Under the pieces are notes generated by a model. It had not been told where the DNA came from and searched no databases. It worked only from the letters and a program-made list of their open reading frames with translations. Shown here piece after piece: positions 33,060 through 42,116 of a stretch of 64,000 bases of DNA. The stretch spans positions 1 through 64,000 of the forward strand of contig JBBPYC010000002.1 in assembly GCA_038200275.1 (NCBI GenBank), in the 5' to 3' direction. The first letter of the stretch is position 1, and each line of letters begins with the position of its first letter. A program made the translations under genes and the position numbers. The stretch comes from JBBPYC01 sp038200275. GTDB lineage: Bacteria > Pseudomonadota > Gammaproteobacteria > Burkholderiales > Burkholderiaceae_C.

Positions 33060-34979
33060 ATGCGTCCCAGCGCTGAAGTCGTCGGCGCCGTGCCGCGTAC
33101 CGCCCCCACCTCCCCCCACGCTGCCCCGGCGGGCCAGCCTGCGGCTGCGCAGGGCCACACCGACTGGAGCACGCTGAAACGCCTGTTCCCCTACATCTGG
33201 CGCTACAAGTGGCGCGTCGGCGCGGCGCTGCTGTTCATGCTGGGCGCCAAGCTGGCCAACGTCAGCGTGCCGCTGTTGCTGAAAGACTTGGTCGACTCAC
33301 TCACGATCAAGCCGGGCGACCCAGCGGCCGTGCTGGTGGTGCCGGTCGCGCTGCTGGTCGGCTATGGGTTGCTGCGGCTGTCGACCTCGCTGTTCACCGA
33401 ACTGCGCGAACTCGTGTTTGCCAAAGCCACGCACGGCACGGCCCGCACCATTGCGCTGGAGACGTTCGAGCATCTGCATGCGCTGTCCCTGCGCTTCCAC
33501 CTGGAGCGCCAGACCGGCGGCATGACGCGTGACATCGAACGCGGCGTGCGCGGCATCGAGTCACTGATCTCGTATTCGCTCTACAGCATCGTGCCGACAT
33601 TGATCGAAGTGGCCCTCGTGCTGGGCATCCTGGCGGTGAAGTTCGACGTGCGCTTTGCGAGCATCACGATCGCGGCGCTGGTGTTCTACATCGCGTTTAC
33701 CGTGACCGTTACCGAATGGCGCACCAAGTTCCGGCGCGAAGCCAACGAGTCGGACTCGGCCGCGCACACGCGCGCCATCGACTCGCTGCTGAACTACGAG
33801 ACCGTCAAATACTTCAACAACGAAGGCTTCGAAGCCAAGCGCTACGACGAGAGTCTGGAGCGGCTGCGCATAGCGAACCTGAAGAGCCAGAGCACGCTGT
33901 CGATCCTCAACACCGGCCAGCAGCTGATCATCGCTACCGGCCTGGTGCTGATGTTGTGGATCGCCACGCAAGGAGTGGTCTCAGGCAAGCTCACGCTAGG
34001 CGACCTTGTGATGGTCAACGCGTTCATGATCCAGCTCTACATCCCGCTGAATTTTCTGGGCACGCTGTACCGACAGATCAAGCAGAACCTGATCGATCTG
34101 GACAAGATGTTCGTGCTGCTGGAGCGCGAGCGTGAAGTGGCCGATGCGCCGGATGCGGTCGAGCTCTATGCGATTGCTGATGCGACCGTGCGCTTCGAAC
34201 ACGTGAGCTTCGCCTACGACGCGGAGCGGCCGATCCTGCACGATCTCGACTTCGAGATTCCCGCCGGCAAGACGGTGGCGGTGGTCGGCCCGTCCGGCGC
34301 AGGCAAGTCGACGCTGGCGCGCTTGTTGTACCGTTTCTACGACGTGAGTGACGGGCGCATCACGATTGCGGGTCAGGACATCCGCGCCGTGACACAAGGA
34401 TCTCTCAGGCGCTCACTTGGCATCGTGCCGCAGGACACCGTGCTGTTCAACGATACGGTTGAGTACAACATCGCGTACGGCCGGCCCGGCGCCACGACCG
34501 AACAAGTGGTTGAAGCCGCGCGGCAGGCGCGCATCCACGGCTTCATCAGCAGCACGCCGAAGGGTTACCAGACGATGGTGGGCGAGCGCGGCTTGAAGTT
34601 GTCCGGTGGCGAGAAGCAGCGCGTGGCCATCGCGCGCACGCTGCTGAAGAACCCGCCGGTGCTGATCTTCGACGAGGCAACGTCCGCGCTCGATTCGGCG
34701 AACGAACGCGCAATCCAGGCCGAGTTGCGCAGCGCCGCACGCAACAAGACCACGCTCGTGATCGCGCATCGGTTGTCCACCGTGGTGGATGCGCACGAAA
34801 TCCTTGTGATGGAGGCCGGCCGCATTATCGAACGCGGCCGGCATCACGAACTGCTGGCACGGCAAGGGCGATACGCGGAGATGTGGGCGTTGCAGCAGAT
34901 GGCGAAGGAACTCGGGCAGGTGGAAGTCCCGGAGCTGCCGCCGCTTCCCGCTTCGTCACCGGCCGGTCTCGCGCACTGA
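33060..34979 (+). CDS. Atm1/HMT-type ABC exporter, fused permease-ATPase
   Basis: A 639-residue half-transporter. Residues 45-340 hold six predicted membrane helices, including the ELRELVFAKATHGTARTIAL and NYETVKYFNNEGFEAKRYDE segments that mark the Atm1/HMT1/ABCB7 branch. The ATPase has Walker A VVGPSGAGKSTLARL, signature LSGGEKQRVAIARTLL and Walker B VLIFDEATSALD. Bacterial Atm1 relatives export glutathione-metal or glutathione-polysulfide conjugates; the substrate here is inferred. The ATG at 33060 is the usual start, though the first 40 residues are Ala/Pro-rich and poorly conserved. It acts as a homodimer in the inner membrane. Confidence 0.93.
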   Translation: MRPSAEVVGAVPRTAPTSPHAAPAGQPAAAQGHTDWSTLKRLFPYIWRYKWRVGAALLFMLGAKLANVSVPLLLKDLVDSLTIKPGDPAAVLVVPVALLVGYGLLRLSTSLFTELRELVFAKATHGTARTIALETFEHLHALSLRFHLERQTGGMTRDIERGVRGIESLISYSLYSIVPTLIEVALVLGILAVKFDVRFASITIAALVFYIAFTVTVTEWRTKFRREANESDSAAHTRAIDSLLNYETVKYFNNEGFEAKRYDESLERLRIANLKSQSTLSILNTGQQLIIATGLVLMLWIATQGVVSGKLTLGDLVMVNAFMIQLYIPLNFLGTLYRQIKQNLIDLDKMFVLLEREREVADAPDAVELYAIADATVRFEHVSFAYDAERPILHDLDFEIPAGKTVAVVGPSGAGKSTLARLLYRFYDVSDGRITIAGQDIRAVTQGSLRRSLGIVPQDTVLFNDTVEYNIAYGRPGATTEQVVEAARQARIHGFISSTPKGYQTMVGERGLKLSGGEKQRVAIARTLLKNPPVLIFDEATSALDSANERAIQAELRSAARNKTTLVIAHRLSTVVDAHEILVMEAGRIIERGRHHELLARQGRYAEMWALQQMAKELGQVEVPELPPLPASSPAGLAH

Positions 34980-35147
34980 CGGGCAGCCGCGTAGCGCGCC
35001 GCCAGACCGGGGGCGGTGCCGCTTGCAGCGCCTGGACGGCATTGAGGAATCCGCCAAATTGGCATAGAGTGAAACGCAGCACGCGCGGTGAGCCCAGGCG
35101 CTCGGGCGCTGCCAAGCACAACCTTCACCCAACAGGAGACACCTCTC

Positions 35148-36158
35148 ATGCGCCGACTCTTGCCTCTGCTTCTATGCACTTCGGTCTGGTTCGTTGCGAC
35201 GTCCGCAACAGCACAAAAGCTCGCGACGGAGACGTTCATGATCCCGGCGGCCGATCCGGGCATCCAGCTGCACGTGCGCAACAAGTACCGCGAAGGCCAG
35301 GGCCAGGTCAAAAGCGAGCGCGTGGTGCTGTTCGTGCACGGCGCGACTTATCCGTCCGAGACCGGCTTCGACATCGACCTACCCGGCGGCTCATGGATGG
35401 AATACATCGCGCGCCAAGGCTACGACGTCTATTTCGTCGACGTGCGCGGCTACGGCCGCTCGACCCGCCCGGCCGCGATGGATGCACCGGCCGCCGACAA
35501 TCCGCCGTTCGCGCGCACCACCGATGCGGTGAAAGACGTGGGCGCAGCGGTCGACTTCATTCTGAAACGCCGCAACATCGAAAAGCTCAATCTGCTCGGC
35601 TGGTCCTGGGGCACCGCCATCATGGCGGGTTACGTGCAGGACCACAACGACAAGGTCGAGAAGCTCGTGTTGTACGCGCCGCTGTGGAACCTGAAGTCGC
35701 CTTCGCCCGTCAGCGGCACCGGCGCTTACCGCGCCGTGGCGGGCGATTCCGCGCGCCAGCGCAGCATCCGCGGCATTCCGGCCGACAAAGTCGAGCAAAT
35801 CAGCCCGAAAGCCTGGGCAGATCAATGGTGGCAGGCGAATCAGGCGACCGATCCGGTCGGCGCGAAGCAGAACCCGCCCGTGCTGCGCGCGCCCAATGGC
35901 GTGATCCAGGATATCGGCGAACACTGGGGCGCGGGCAAACCGACCTGGGACCCCGCGAAGATCAAGGTGCCTACGCTGCTGATCCTGGCCGAATGGGACC
36001 AGGACACCCCGCTCTATATGGCGCTGGAAGTGTTCTCGAAACTCACCAACACGCCGGACAAGAAGCTGGTGGTGCTGGGCGAAGGCACGCATGCGATCGC
36101 ACTGGAGAAAAACCGCATGGTACTGATCGACGAGGTGCAGGACTTTCTAAACGACTGA
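35148..36158 (+). CDS. Secreted alpha/beta hydrolase
   Basis: A 336-residue protein with a signal peptide (MRRLLPLLLCTSVWFVATSA, cleavage near TAQ), so it acts in the periplasm or outside. The alpha/beta hydrolase core has VLFVHGATYP (oxyanion region), the nucleophile elbow LLGWSWGTAIMAG with Ser, LLILAEWDQDTP (acid) and GEGTHAIALE (His). The catalytic triad is therefore complete. The substrate is unknown; it may be an esterase or lipase. AGGAGA lies 10 bases before the ATG at 35148, which fixes the start. It converges with the cytochrome c4 gene. Confidence 0.9.
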   Translation: MRRLLPLLLCTSVWFVATSATAQKLATETFMIPAADPGIQLHVRNKYREGQGQVKSERVVLFVHGATYPSETGFDIDLPGGSWMEYIARQGYDVYFVDVRGYGRSTRPAAMDAPAADNPPFARTTDAVKDVGAAVDFILKRRNIEKLNLLGWSWGTAIMAGYVQDHNDKVEKLVLYAPLWNLKSPSPVSGTGAYRAVAGDSARQRSIRGIPADKVEQISPKAWADQWWQANQATDPVGAKQNPPVLRAPNGVIQDIGEHWGAGKPTWDPAKIKVPTLLILAEWDQDTPLYMALEVFSKLTNTPDKKLVVLGEGTHAIALEKNRMVLIDEVQDFLND

Positions 36159-36206
36159 CCTGCTGAGCAGACAAATCGGGCGGCCTCGGGCGCTGCCCGT
36201 TCTGGC

Positions 36207-36806
36207 TCAGAGACTGGCCAGATAGTGGCCGAGGTTCACGATGTCCTCGTCGCTCAACGTGTTGGACACGCTCGTCATGTTGCCGGCGTCGTTGGTGCGT
36301 TGCCGAGCCTTGAAGTCGCGCAGCTGCTTCACGACGTATTCGTAATGCTGACCGGCCACACGCGGAATTTCGTTCTGGCCGAGGAAGCCGCCCAGGTGGC
36401 ACATCGTGCACAGCGTCTCATCGGCCTTTGCCTTGCCGAGTCTGACCCGCTCCGGGTCCGGCTTGAATGTCGACGGCGGCATCTGCTGCTTTGAAAAATA
36501 GTCGGCCAGATCGCGCATCTCCTGCTTTGTCAGGTCGGCCGCCATCGGCGACATCTGGGGATCCTTGCGTCGCCCTTCCTTGAAATCGCGCAATTGCAAA
36601 TACAGGTAACGTGAGCTCAATCCCGCAATGACCGGATTCAGTGCGATGGCGGACTGACCCTTGTCGCCGTGACAGGCAGCGCAGATGGCGGCCTTGCTGG
36701 GCACGGCCGCAACCTCGTTCGTGGCGGGGGTCTGTGCAAGCGTGGCGCTGTGCGACGCCGCCAGGACGGCTGCGGCAACCCAGTTCCGGTTCAATTTCAT
36801 CGGCAT
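36207..36806 (-). CDS. Periplasmic di-heme cytochrome c (c4-type)
   Basis: A protein of about 199 residues with a signal peptide (LNRNWVAAAVLAASHSATLA) and two heme motifs, CAACH and CTMCH, each followed by a c-type domain with a candidate Met ligand (QMSPMA and NMTSVS). The paired YLYLQLRDFKEGRRKDP and YEYVVKQLRDFKARQRTNDA segments are characteristic of c4. It is encoded downstream of the PQQ dehydrogenase at 36923-38683 on the same strand, with about 120 bases between, so it is its likely electron acceptor. Start at 36806 (ATG); an ATG at 36800 is equally plausible. Confidence 0.9.
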   Translation of the reverse strand: MPMKLNRNWVAAAVLAASHSATLAQTPATNEVAAVPSKAAICAACHGDKGQSAIALNPVIAGLSSRYLYLQLRDFKEGRRKDPQMSPMAADLTKQEMRDLADYFSKQQMPPSTFKPDPERVRLGKAKADETLCTMCHLGGFLGQNEIPRVAGQHYEYVVKQLRDFKARQRTNDAGNMTSVSNTLSDEDIVNLGHYLASL

Positions 36807-36922
36807 AAGTTGTTGTTTCGATCGCCGGTCAACGGGTGCTGCCCAAGCGCGGTTGGCCATGAGCGGGATCAGGCCGTCAACGCAGCCCAGGGTCCCGCTC
36901 GCTTGTCAGACGCAGGAGGGCC

Positions 36923-38683
36923 TCAGGGCAGCGCGAACACCGCCACCGTGTTACCGCGCTTGAAGTCGAGCTGCGTGTTGCCGCCCGCAGCCACCGCGAT
37001 GTACTGCTTGTCGCCCACCATATAGGACACGGCGGGCGCGTTCACGCCGGCGCCCAACTGGAATTCCCACAGCTTCTTGCCGTCCTTGGCATCGAACGCG
37101 CGGAACAGCCCGTTGCCTTCGCCGTTGAACACCAAACCGCCAGCAGTCGCCAGCACGCCGCCGATCAGGGGCTGCTCGGTGTCAAACTTCCATGCGATCT
37201 TGCCGGTGTCGAGATCGACGCCGACGAGCCGTCCCCACTGCTTCTCGTCCGGAACGACCTTGAACGCGCCGCCGAGCCAGAGCTTGCCACCGGGATAGTT
37301 GGCCTCCTCGACGTGGTAGGTCATCGGCTGGTGCAGATTTGCCGCGTAAGCCATGTGCAGTTGCGGATTGACCGCCATCGGGCTCCACTCGACACCGCCG
37401 TTCGCACCCGGCAGCATGCGCGCGCCGTTCTTGGTCGGCAGCACCCACATGTTTTCCTGCGGAATCATCGCTTCGGAAAAACGGATCAGCTCGCCGGTGT
37501 CACGGTCGTGCACGTAGATGTGGCCGGTCTTGCCGCCATGGATCGCGACCTTCTTCGTCTGACCGTCTTTGCCTTTGGCTTCGGTCAGGATCACGGGCGA
37601 GACCGAATCCAGGTCCCAGACGTCGTGCGCGATGTATTGGTAGTGCCACTTCTTCGCGCCGGTGTTCAGGTCGACTGCGACGATCGAATCCGTATAGAGG
37701 TTGTCGCCGGGTCGCTCGGCACCGTACAGGTCGGGGCTCGGATTGCCGACCACGAAGAACGCGGTGTTGCTTTCCTTGTCCACCGCGGGCGCCATCCAGA
37801 CGCCGCCGCCGAGCGTCTTGTAGAAATCGCCGCCTTTTTCCTTGAGTTGCTTTTTCTCGGCTTCGATGTCGCGGTGCATGTTGCGGCCGGTCGCATCGTT
37901 CACAGCCCAGACGCCTTCGCTGCCCTGCTCGGGAATGGTCGCGAAGCTCCACAATTCCTTGCCGGTCTCGGCATCCAGCGCTTTCACGAAGCCGCGGATG
38001 CCGTACTCGCCGCCGTTGGTGCCGATCAGCACCTTGCCGTTCACGGCCACCGGCGCCATCGTCTCCGAGTAGCCGAGTTCGGGGTCGCCGAGCTCGGTCT
38101 CCCACAGCTTCTTGCCGGTCTTCGCGTCAAGCGCGATCAGCTTCGCATCGAGCGTACCCATGAACAGCTTGCCGCCCATGATCGCGACGCCGCGGTTGTT
38201 CGGACCACAACAGAAAGTCGTGACCGGCCCCATCTTGTGCTTGTAGTGCCAGAACTCCTTGCCAGTCGCGGCATCGATCGCATACACATGGTTGTAGGAG
38301 GTCGTCAGGAACATCACGCCGTCGACCACGATCGGCGCAGTCTGCATCGATTCGAGCACTTCGGTCTGGAACAGGAACGCGGGACGCAGCTTCGAGACGT
38401 TCGTCGTGTCGATCTGCGCGGCCGGGTAGTAGCGCGTCTGCGCGTAGTCCATGTTCGAGTGCAGGAAGTTCTTGCCATCCTTGCCCGCAGCGTCGAGCTG
38501 CGCCTGCGACACATTGACGTCCTTGGGCACCTGGCTGACCTGACCCGATCCGGTCTTGGGGGTCTGAATTTCGGTTTGACCCGAGATCTCGGCCTGTGCC
38601 CAGGCACCGCTGCCGACACCTGCCAGCGCCGCCGCCAGCGCCGTGGCCAACAACGACTTCGAACCGCAACTCGTCTTTTGCAT
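36923..38683 (-). CDS. PQQ-dependent alcohol dehydrogenase, lanthanide-type signature
   Basis: A 586-residue quinoprotein with a signal peptide (LLATALAAALAGVGSGAWAQ). It has the eight-bladed propeller repeats (LYGTLD-like blades such as LDAKTGKKLWETELGDPE) and the vicinal cysteines in TTFCCGPNNRG that face PQQ. The active-site region reads AHDVWDLDSVSP, giving Asp357 and Asp359. Ca2+-dependent MxaF enzymes have Ala, Ser or Thr at the second position, whereas XoxF-type lanthanide enzymes have Asp. The Glu (GGEYGIRG) and Asn (VVGNPSPDLY) ligands are also present. It oxidises an alcohol or aldehyde in the periplasm; the substrate is unknown. A cytochrome c4 gene follows; an ankyrin gene diverges from it. 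Confidence 0.92.
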   Translation of the reverse strand: MQKTSCGSKSLLATALAAALAGVGSGAWAQAEISGQTEIQTPKTGSGQVSQVPKDVNVSQAQLDAAGKDGKNFLHSNMDYAQTRYYPAAQIDTTNVSKLRPAFLFQTEVLESMQTAPIVVDGVMFLTTSYNHVYAIDAATGKEFWHYKHKMGPVTTFCCGPNNRGVAIMGGKLFMGTLDAKLIALDAKTGKKLWETELGDPELGYSETMAPVAVNGKVLIGTNGGEYGIRGFVKALDAETGKELWSFATIPEQGSEGVWAVNDATGRNMHRDIEAEKKQLKEKGGDFYKTLGGGVWMAPAVDKESNTAFFVVGNPSPDLYGAERPGDNLYTDSIVAVDLNTGAKKWHYQYIAHDVWDLDSVSPVILTEAKGKDGQTKKVAIHGGKTGHIYVHDRDTGELIRFSEAMIPQENMWVLPTKNGARMLPGANGGVEWSPMAVNPQLHMAYAANLHQPMTYHVEEANYPGGKLWLGGAFKVVPDEKQWGRLVGVDLDTGKIAWKFDTEQPLIGGVLATAGGLVFNGEGNGLFRAFDAKDGKKLWEFQLGAGVNAPAVSYMVGDKQYIAVAAGGNTQLDFKRGNTVAVFALP

Positions 38684-38933
38684 GCATTTCTCCGTTTAAG
38701 TTTTGATGACAGAACAACACGCGCCTAGGCCCTTCCGAGCGACCGCTGTCGGTTTTTCTTACATGGCCAAGGCCTACTTGACAGGCTCGTCGATTCGGTG
38801 ATGATTTCAGCTGCTGCGCCCGTGCGCCGATGACGGTTCAAGCGAGCCGCTGCGGAGCTTAGGCGAACTTGAGCAATCGCGCCAGTTGGTGAAAGCGCAT
38901 CGCTACCATAGCCAATTTCTACTCTTTGACACC

Positions 38934-39665
38934 ATGGCCTCGACTCTGTGCCACCGGCTTTTCGATACTCGACACAGCGTACTGGCAATCGCCGCAGCAC
39001 TGGCGCTCGGCGGGCTGTCCCCGGCCGTTGCGCAGACCGTCAGCGATCCGACGCCGAACGGCCAGTTGCTGGTGGCCGCTCGTGAAGGCGATGTGGCGCG
39101 GGCCGAACAGTTGCTCGCGCGCGGCGCCGCAGTCGATTCGCGCAATCGATTCGGCAAAACCGCACTTATCGTCGCCGGCGAAAAAGGCAACCTCGCTCTT
39201 GCCGAACTGTTGTTGCGCCACGGCGCACGGGTCGATGCAGCTTCGCTCGAGGGCGTCACGCCGTTGATGGCGGCGAGCTACGGCGGCAGCGCCCGGCTGG
39301 CGCAACGCCTGCTCGCAGCCGGCGCCGATGTGGCTGCGCTCGACAACCGGCACAAGCCGGCCATGGTCTACGCGGCCGGGCACGGTGGTGCTGCCGTGGT
39401 CGCCGCGTTGCTGGACGCTGGTGTGCCGATCGATCGCACCTACGAGCACGGACTGACCGCGCTGATGTGGGCCGCTGGTCAGGGAGAAGTCGACAGCGCG
39501 CGACTGCTGATGCAACGCGGTGCCGCGACCACATTGCGCGATGATCGCAGCATGACGGCGCTCGACATCGCAGCGGATGCGAAGCACGACACCATCGTCT
39601 CCGTTCTCACAGACGCGGCCCGCGCCGCGCCTGCTGCCACTCCCGCAGCCGTACCGTCGCGCTGA
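38934..39665 (+). CDS. Periplasmic ankyrin-repeat protein
   Basis: A 243-residue protein with a signal peptide (TRHSVLAIAAALALGGLSPA, cleavage near AVAQT). About five ankyrin repeats follow, with the expected consensus (GLTALMWAAGQGEVDSARLL and GKTALIVAGEKGNLALAELL). The last 20 residues are Ala/Pro-rich. Ankyrin proteins are often encoded next to periplasmic peroxidases and PQQ dehydrogenases, where they may act as protective or assembly partners; no role is proven. It is divergent from the PQQ dehydrogenase at 36923 and lies 415 bases upstream of the XoxF-like operon. I chose the ATG at 38934 because the signal peptide begins there. Confidence 0.9.
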   Translation: MASTLCHRLFDTRHSVLAIAAALALGGLSPAVAQTVSDPTPNGQLLVAAREGDVARAEQLLARGAAVDSRNRFGKTALIVAGEKGNLALAELLLRHGARVDAASLEGVTPLMAASYGGSARLAQRLLAAGADVAALDNRHKPAMVYAAGHGGAAVVAALLDAGVPIDRTYEHGLTALMWAAGQGEVDSARLLMQRGAATTLRDDRSMTALDIAADAKHDTIVSVLTDAARAAPAATPAAVPSR

Positions 39666-40080
39666 ACTGTTTTGACGAACCGCGTGGCTGCTGCCGGTGA
39701 GAACAGGCAGGCGCGTCGGCGCTGCGCCATGTCGACTGCGGAGGCTGTCGTTGGGCCAGCAGGCGGCCTGCGGACAGGCCGCGACCGGTGGAGCCGACTT
39801 GCATCGACACCTTGGACTCTCCGAGTCGATCCGTCTTGCCGACAGGCCTTTCGCTGCGGCTTGCAGCGGCTCTTTCCGGTCTCGCTTTTCTGCATTGACG
39901 GCAACAATAAGTGCGTTACCGATGCTTTCGATATGTCGAGCACGGGTCAGGGTTTGATCGGTTGCGTACCGAATTCATTCGGCATAGGATGAATCTCGCT
40001 GGCTTCACACGACAAGCGTTTGCAAGCGCAGCGCGAAGAAAAAGAGATGGTTGCAAGCTGTGGTGCATGGTCCACAGCCG
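39666..40080. other. Intergenic stretch before the XoxF-like operon
   Basis: No coding sequence is supported on either strand. It probably holds the promoter of the PQQ dehydrogenase operon, but no sigma-70 or sigma-54 box stands out. No hairpin terminator was found after the ankyrin gene. Confidence 0.45.
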
Positions 40081-41790
40081 ATGGAGACAAATACTGTGAA
40101 TGCAAAGATTACCTCGCTTCGACGATCTCCATGGAGTCCCGTGTTTGGGGCTTTCGTTTTTGCACTTGGCACCGGCGCTGCAGCGCAGACGCTTGACGAT
40201 CTGGCCAAGGATCAGGCCACGCCCGGCGACATCCTGACCTACGGCATGGGCTATGCAAACCAGCGCTACAGCGCGCTGAAAAGCATCGACAAAGACAACG
40301 TCGACAAGCTGGTGCCGGTCTGGAGCTACAGCCTGAACAACCCGCAGGGGCAGGAGTCGCAGCCGATCATCTACAACGGCATGATGTACGTGACAACGCA
40401 TACGACGACGATGGCGGTGGACCCGCTGACCGGTCGACAGAAGTGGAAGCAAGAGCTCGACTACGCATCCGACGTGCCGAAGATGGCATGCTGCGGCTTG
40501 CTCAATCGCGGGGTTGCGATCTTCGACGGGAAGATCTATCGCACCACGCTCGATTCGCATGTGATCGCGTACGACGCGAAGACCGGCAAACAGCTTTGGA
40601 AATCGAAAGCGGCCGATTACAAGTTGGGACACGCGATGACGAGCGCGCCGCTGATCGCCAACGGCGTCGTGATGACCGGCATCGCAGGCGGTGAATACGG
40701 CACACGCGGCTTCATCGACGGTTGGGACCCGCAGACTGGCAAGAACCTCTGGCACATGTACACCACGGCCGCCCCGGGTGAGAAAGGTGGCGACACGTGG
40801 CCCGGGGACACCGCGATGAAAGGCGGCGCGCCGACCTGGCTGACCGGGGCTTACGACCCGGAACTTGACCTTGTCTATTGGGGCACCGGCAATGGTGGGC
40901 CTTGGAACCCGGAGGTTCGTAAGGGCGACAACCTCTACATCGGCTCGGTCCTTGCGTTCCGGCCAAAGACCGGCGAACTCGTCTGGCACTATCAGTTCTC
41001 GCCGAACGATCCGTACGATTACGACGCGACCGAACTCGGCATGCTGGTCGACATGCAAGTCGAAGGCAAGATGCGCAAGCTCCTGATTCAAGCCAATCGC
41101 AACGGCTTCTTCTACGCGCTCGATCGCACCGACGGCAAGCTGCTCGCAGCCAACCCGTACATCAAGGTCAATTGGGCCGACAAGATTGACTTGACCACGG
41201 GCCGGCCGGTCGAATCCGAAGTGACCAAGCGTGCTCGGGCCGGCGAGAAAGTCGAGATCTTTCCGTCGATGCTGGGCGGCAAGAACTGGCAGCCGATGTC
41301 CTGGAACCCGCAGACCAAGCTGGCTTATGCCAACACGCTGAACCTCAGCTTTCCGTATCAGATAGTGAAGCCCGAGTACAAGCAGGGTGAGTGGTACACC
41401 GGCGTGGAGATGAATGGCGCCTATTTTCCAAAGGACCAGCCTTATGGTTACCTGAGCGCAATCGAACCGATGACGGGCAAGTCGAAGTGGCAGATGGCGT
41501 GGCCGGGTCTGCCGAGCATGGCCGGCACGTTGTCCACGGCGGGCGGCCTTGTCTTCACCGGTGCGGCGACCGGTGAGCTCATCGCAGTGGATGCCGAGAC
41601 CGGCAAGAAGCTTTGGCAGTTCCAGACCGGCTCGGGAATCATTGGCCTGCCGGTGACGTGGGAGCACGACGGCAAGCAATACGTCTCGGTCGTCTCCGGT
41701 GGCGGTGGCGTGTACGCGCTGATGGGTGACGAACGCATGTCCGAGATCCCGGCCGGCGGCTCGCTCTGGACGTTCGCGATCCGACAATGA
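40081..41790 (+). CDS. PQQ-dependent alcohol dehydrogenase, XoxF-like
   Basis: A 569-residue quinoprotein with a signal peptide (SPVFGAFVFALGTGAAAQ). The vicinal cysteines are in PKMACCGLLNRG. The active site reads SPNDPYDYDATELG: Asp313 and Asp315 form the Asp-x-Asp pair associated with lanthanide-dependent enzymes of the XoxF group. The Trp-docking repeats of the propeller are regular. It overlaps a cytochrome c gene by four bases and that gene overlaps a periplasmic binding protein gene by four bases, the xoxF-xoxG-xoxJ order. I chose the ATG at 40081, but a GTG at 40096 with GGAG upstream is at least as likely. At under 600 residues it is slightly shorter than typical XoxF. Confidence 0.9.
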   Translation: METNTVNAKITSLRRSPWSPVFGAFVFALGTGAAAQTLDDLAKDQATPGDILTYGMGYANQRYSALKSIDKDNVDKLVPVWSYSLNNPQGQESQPIIYNGMMYVTTHTTTMAVDPLTGRQKWKQELDYASDVPKMACCGLLNRGVAIFDGKIYRTTLDSHVIAYDAKTGKQLWKSKAADYKLGHAMTSAPLIANGVVMTGIAGGEYGTRGFIDGWDPQTGKNLWHMYTTAAPGEKGGDTWPGDTAMKGGAPTWLTGAYDPELDLVYWGTGNGGPWNPEVRKGDNLYIGSVLAFRPKTGELVWHYQFSPNDPYDYDATELGMLVDMQVEGKMRKLLIQANRNGFFYALDRTDGKLLAANPYIKVNWADKIDLTTGRPVESEVTKRARAGEKVEIFPSMLGGKNWQPMSWNPQTKLAYANTLNLSFPYQIVKPEYKQGEWYTGVEMNGAYFPKDQPYGYLSAIEPMTGKSKWQMAWPGLPSMAGTLSTAGGLVFTGAATGELIAVDAETGKKLWQFQTGSGIIGLPVTWEHDGKQYVSVVSGGGGVYALMGDERMSEIPAGGSLWTFAIRQ

Positions 41791-42116
41791 CGACACTGCG
41801 TGCTGGCGCTGCGCTTGCAGCCGGTGTGCTGTTGGCGCTGGCCGCTGGCGCGCAGACCCGTTTCACACCCGAAGACATTGAGCAAGGCAAGGCGCAGTAT
41901 CGACGCACCTGTGTGCATTGCCACGGCCTCAACATGGTCAACTCGGGTACCACGGTCTACGATCTGCGGCGCTTTCCGGTCGACGACCGCGAACGTTTCT
42001 TCCACTCGGTGACGAACGGTAAAGGCAATATGCCGTCGTTCAAGGATGCACTTGAGCCGCTACAGATCGGCTGGCTTTGGGCCTATGTGGGCAGCCGCGG
42101 CGGAAAAGAGCCATGA
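41787..42116 (+). CDS. Periplasmic mono-heme cytochrome c, XoxG-like by position
   Basis: A 109-residue protein with a signal peptide (AGAALAAGVLLALAAGAQ) and one heme motif, CVHCH, with a likely Met ligand in KGNMPSFKDAL. Its ATG overlaps the dehydrogenase stop by four bases, implying tight coupling, so it is the likely electron acceptor of that enzyme. It is shorter than typical XoxG cytochromes and the assignment rests on position, not close similarity. Confidence 0.88.
   Translation: MTTLRAGAALAAGVLLALAAGAQTRFTPEDIEQGKAQYRRTCVHCHGLNMVNSGTTVYDLRRFPVDDRERFFHSVTNGKGNMPSFKDALEPLQIGWLWAYVGSRGGKEP

Noticed and set aside
38778..38806. TTGACA with 17-base spacing as promoter between the PQQ dehydrogenase and ankyrin genes
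   Set aside because: The matching -10 (ATGATT) is poor, so one good hexamer in 250 bases is not enough.
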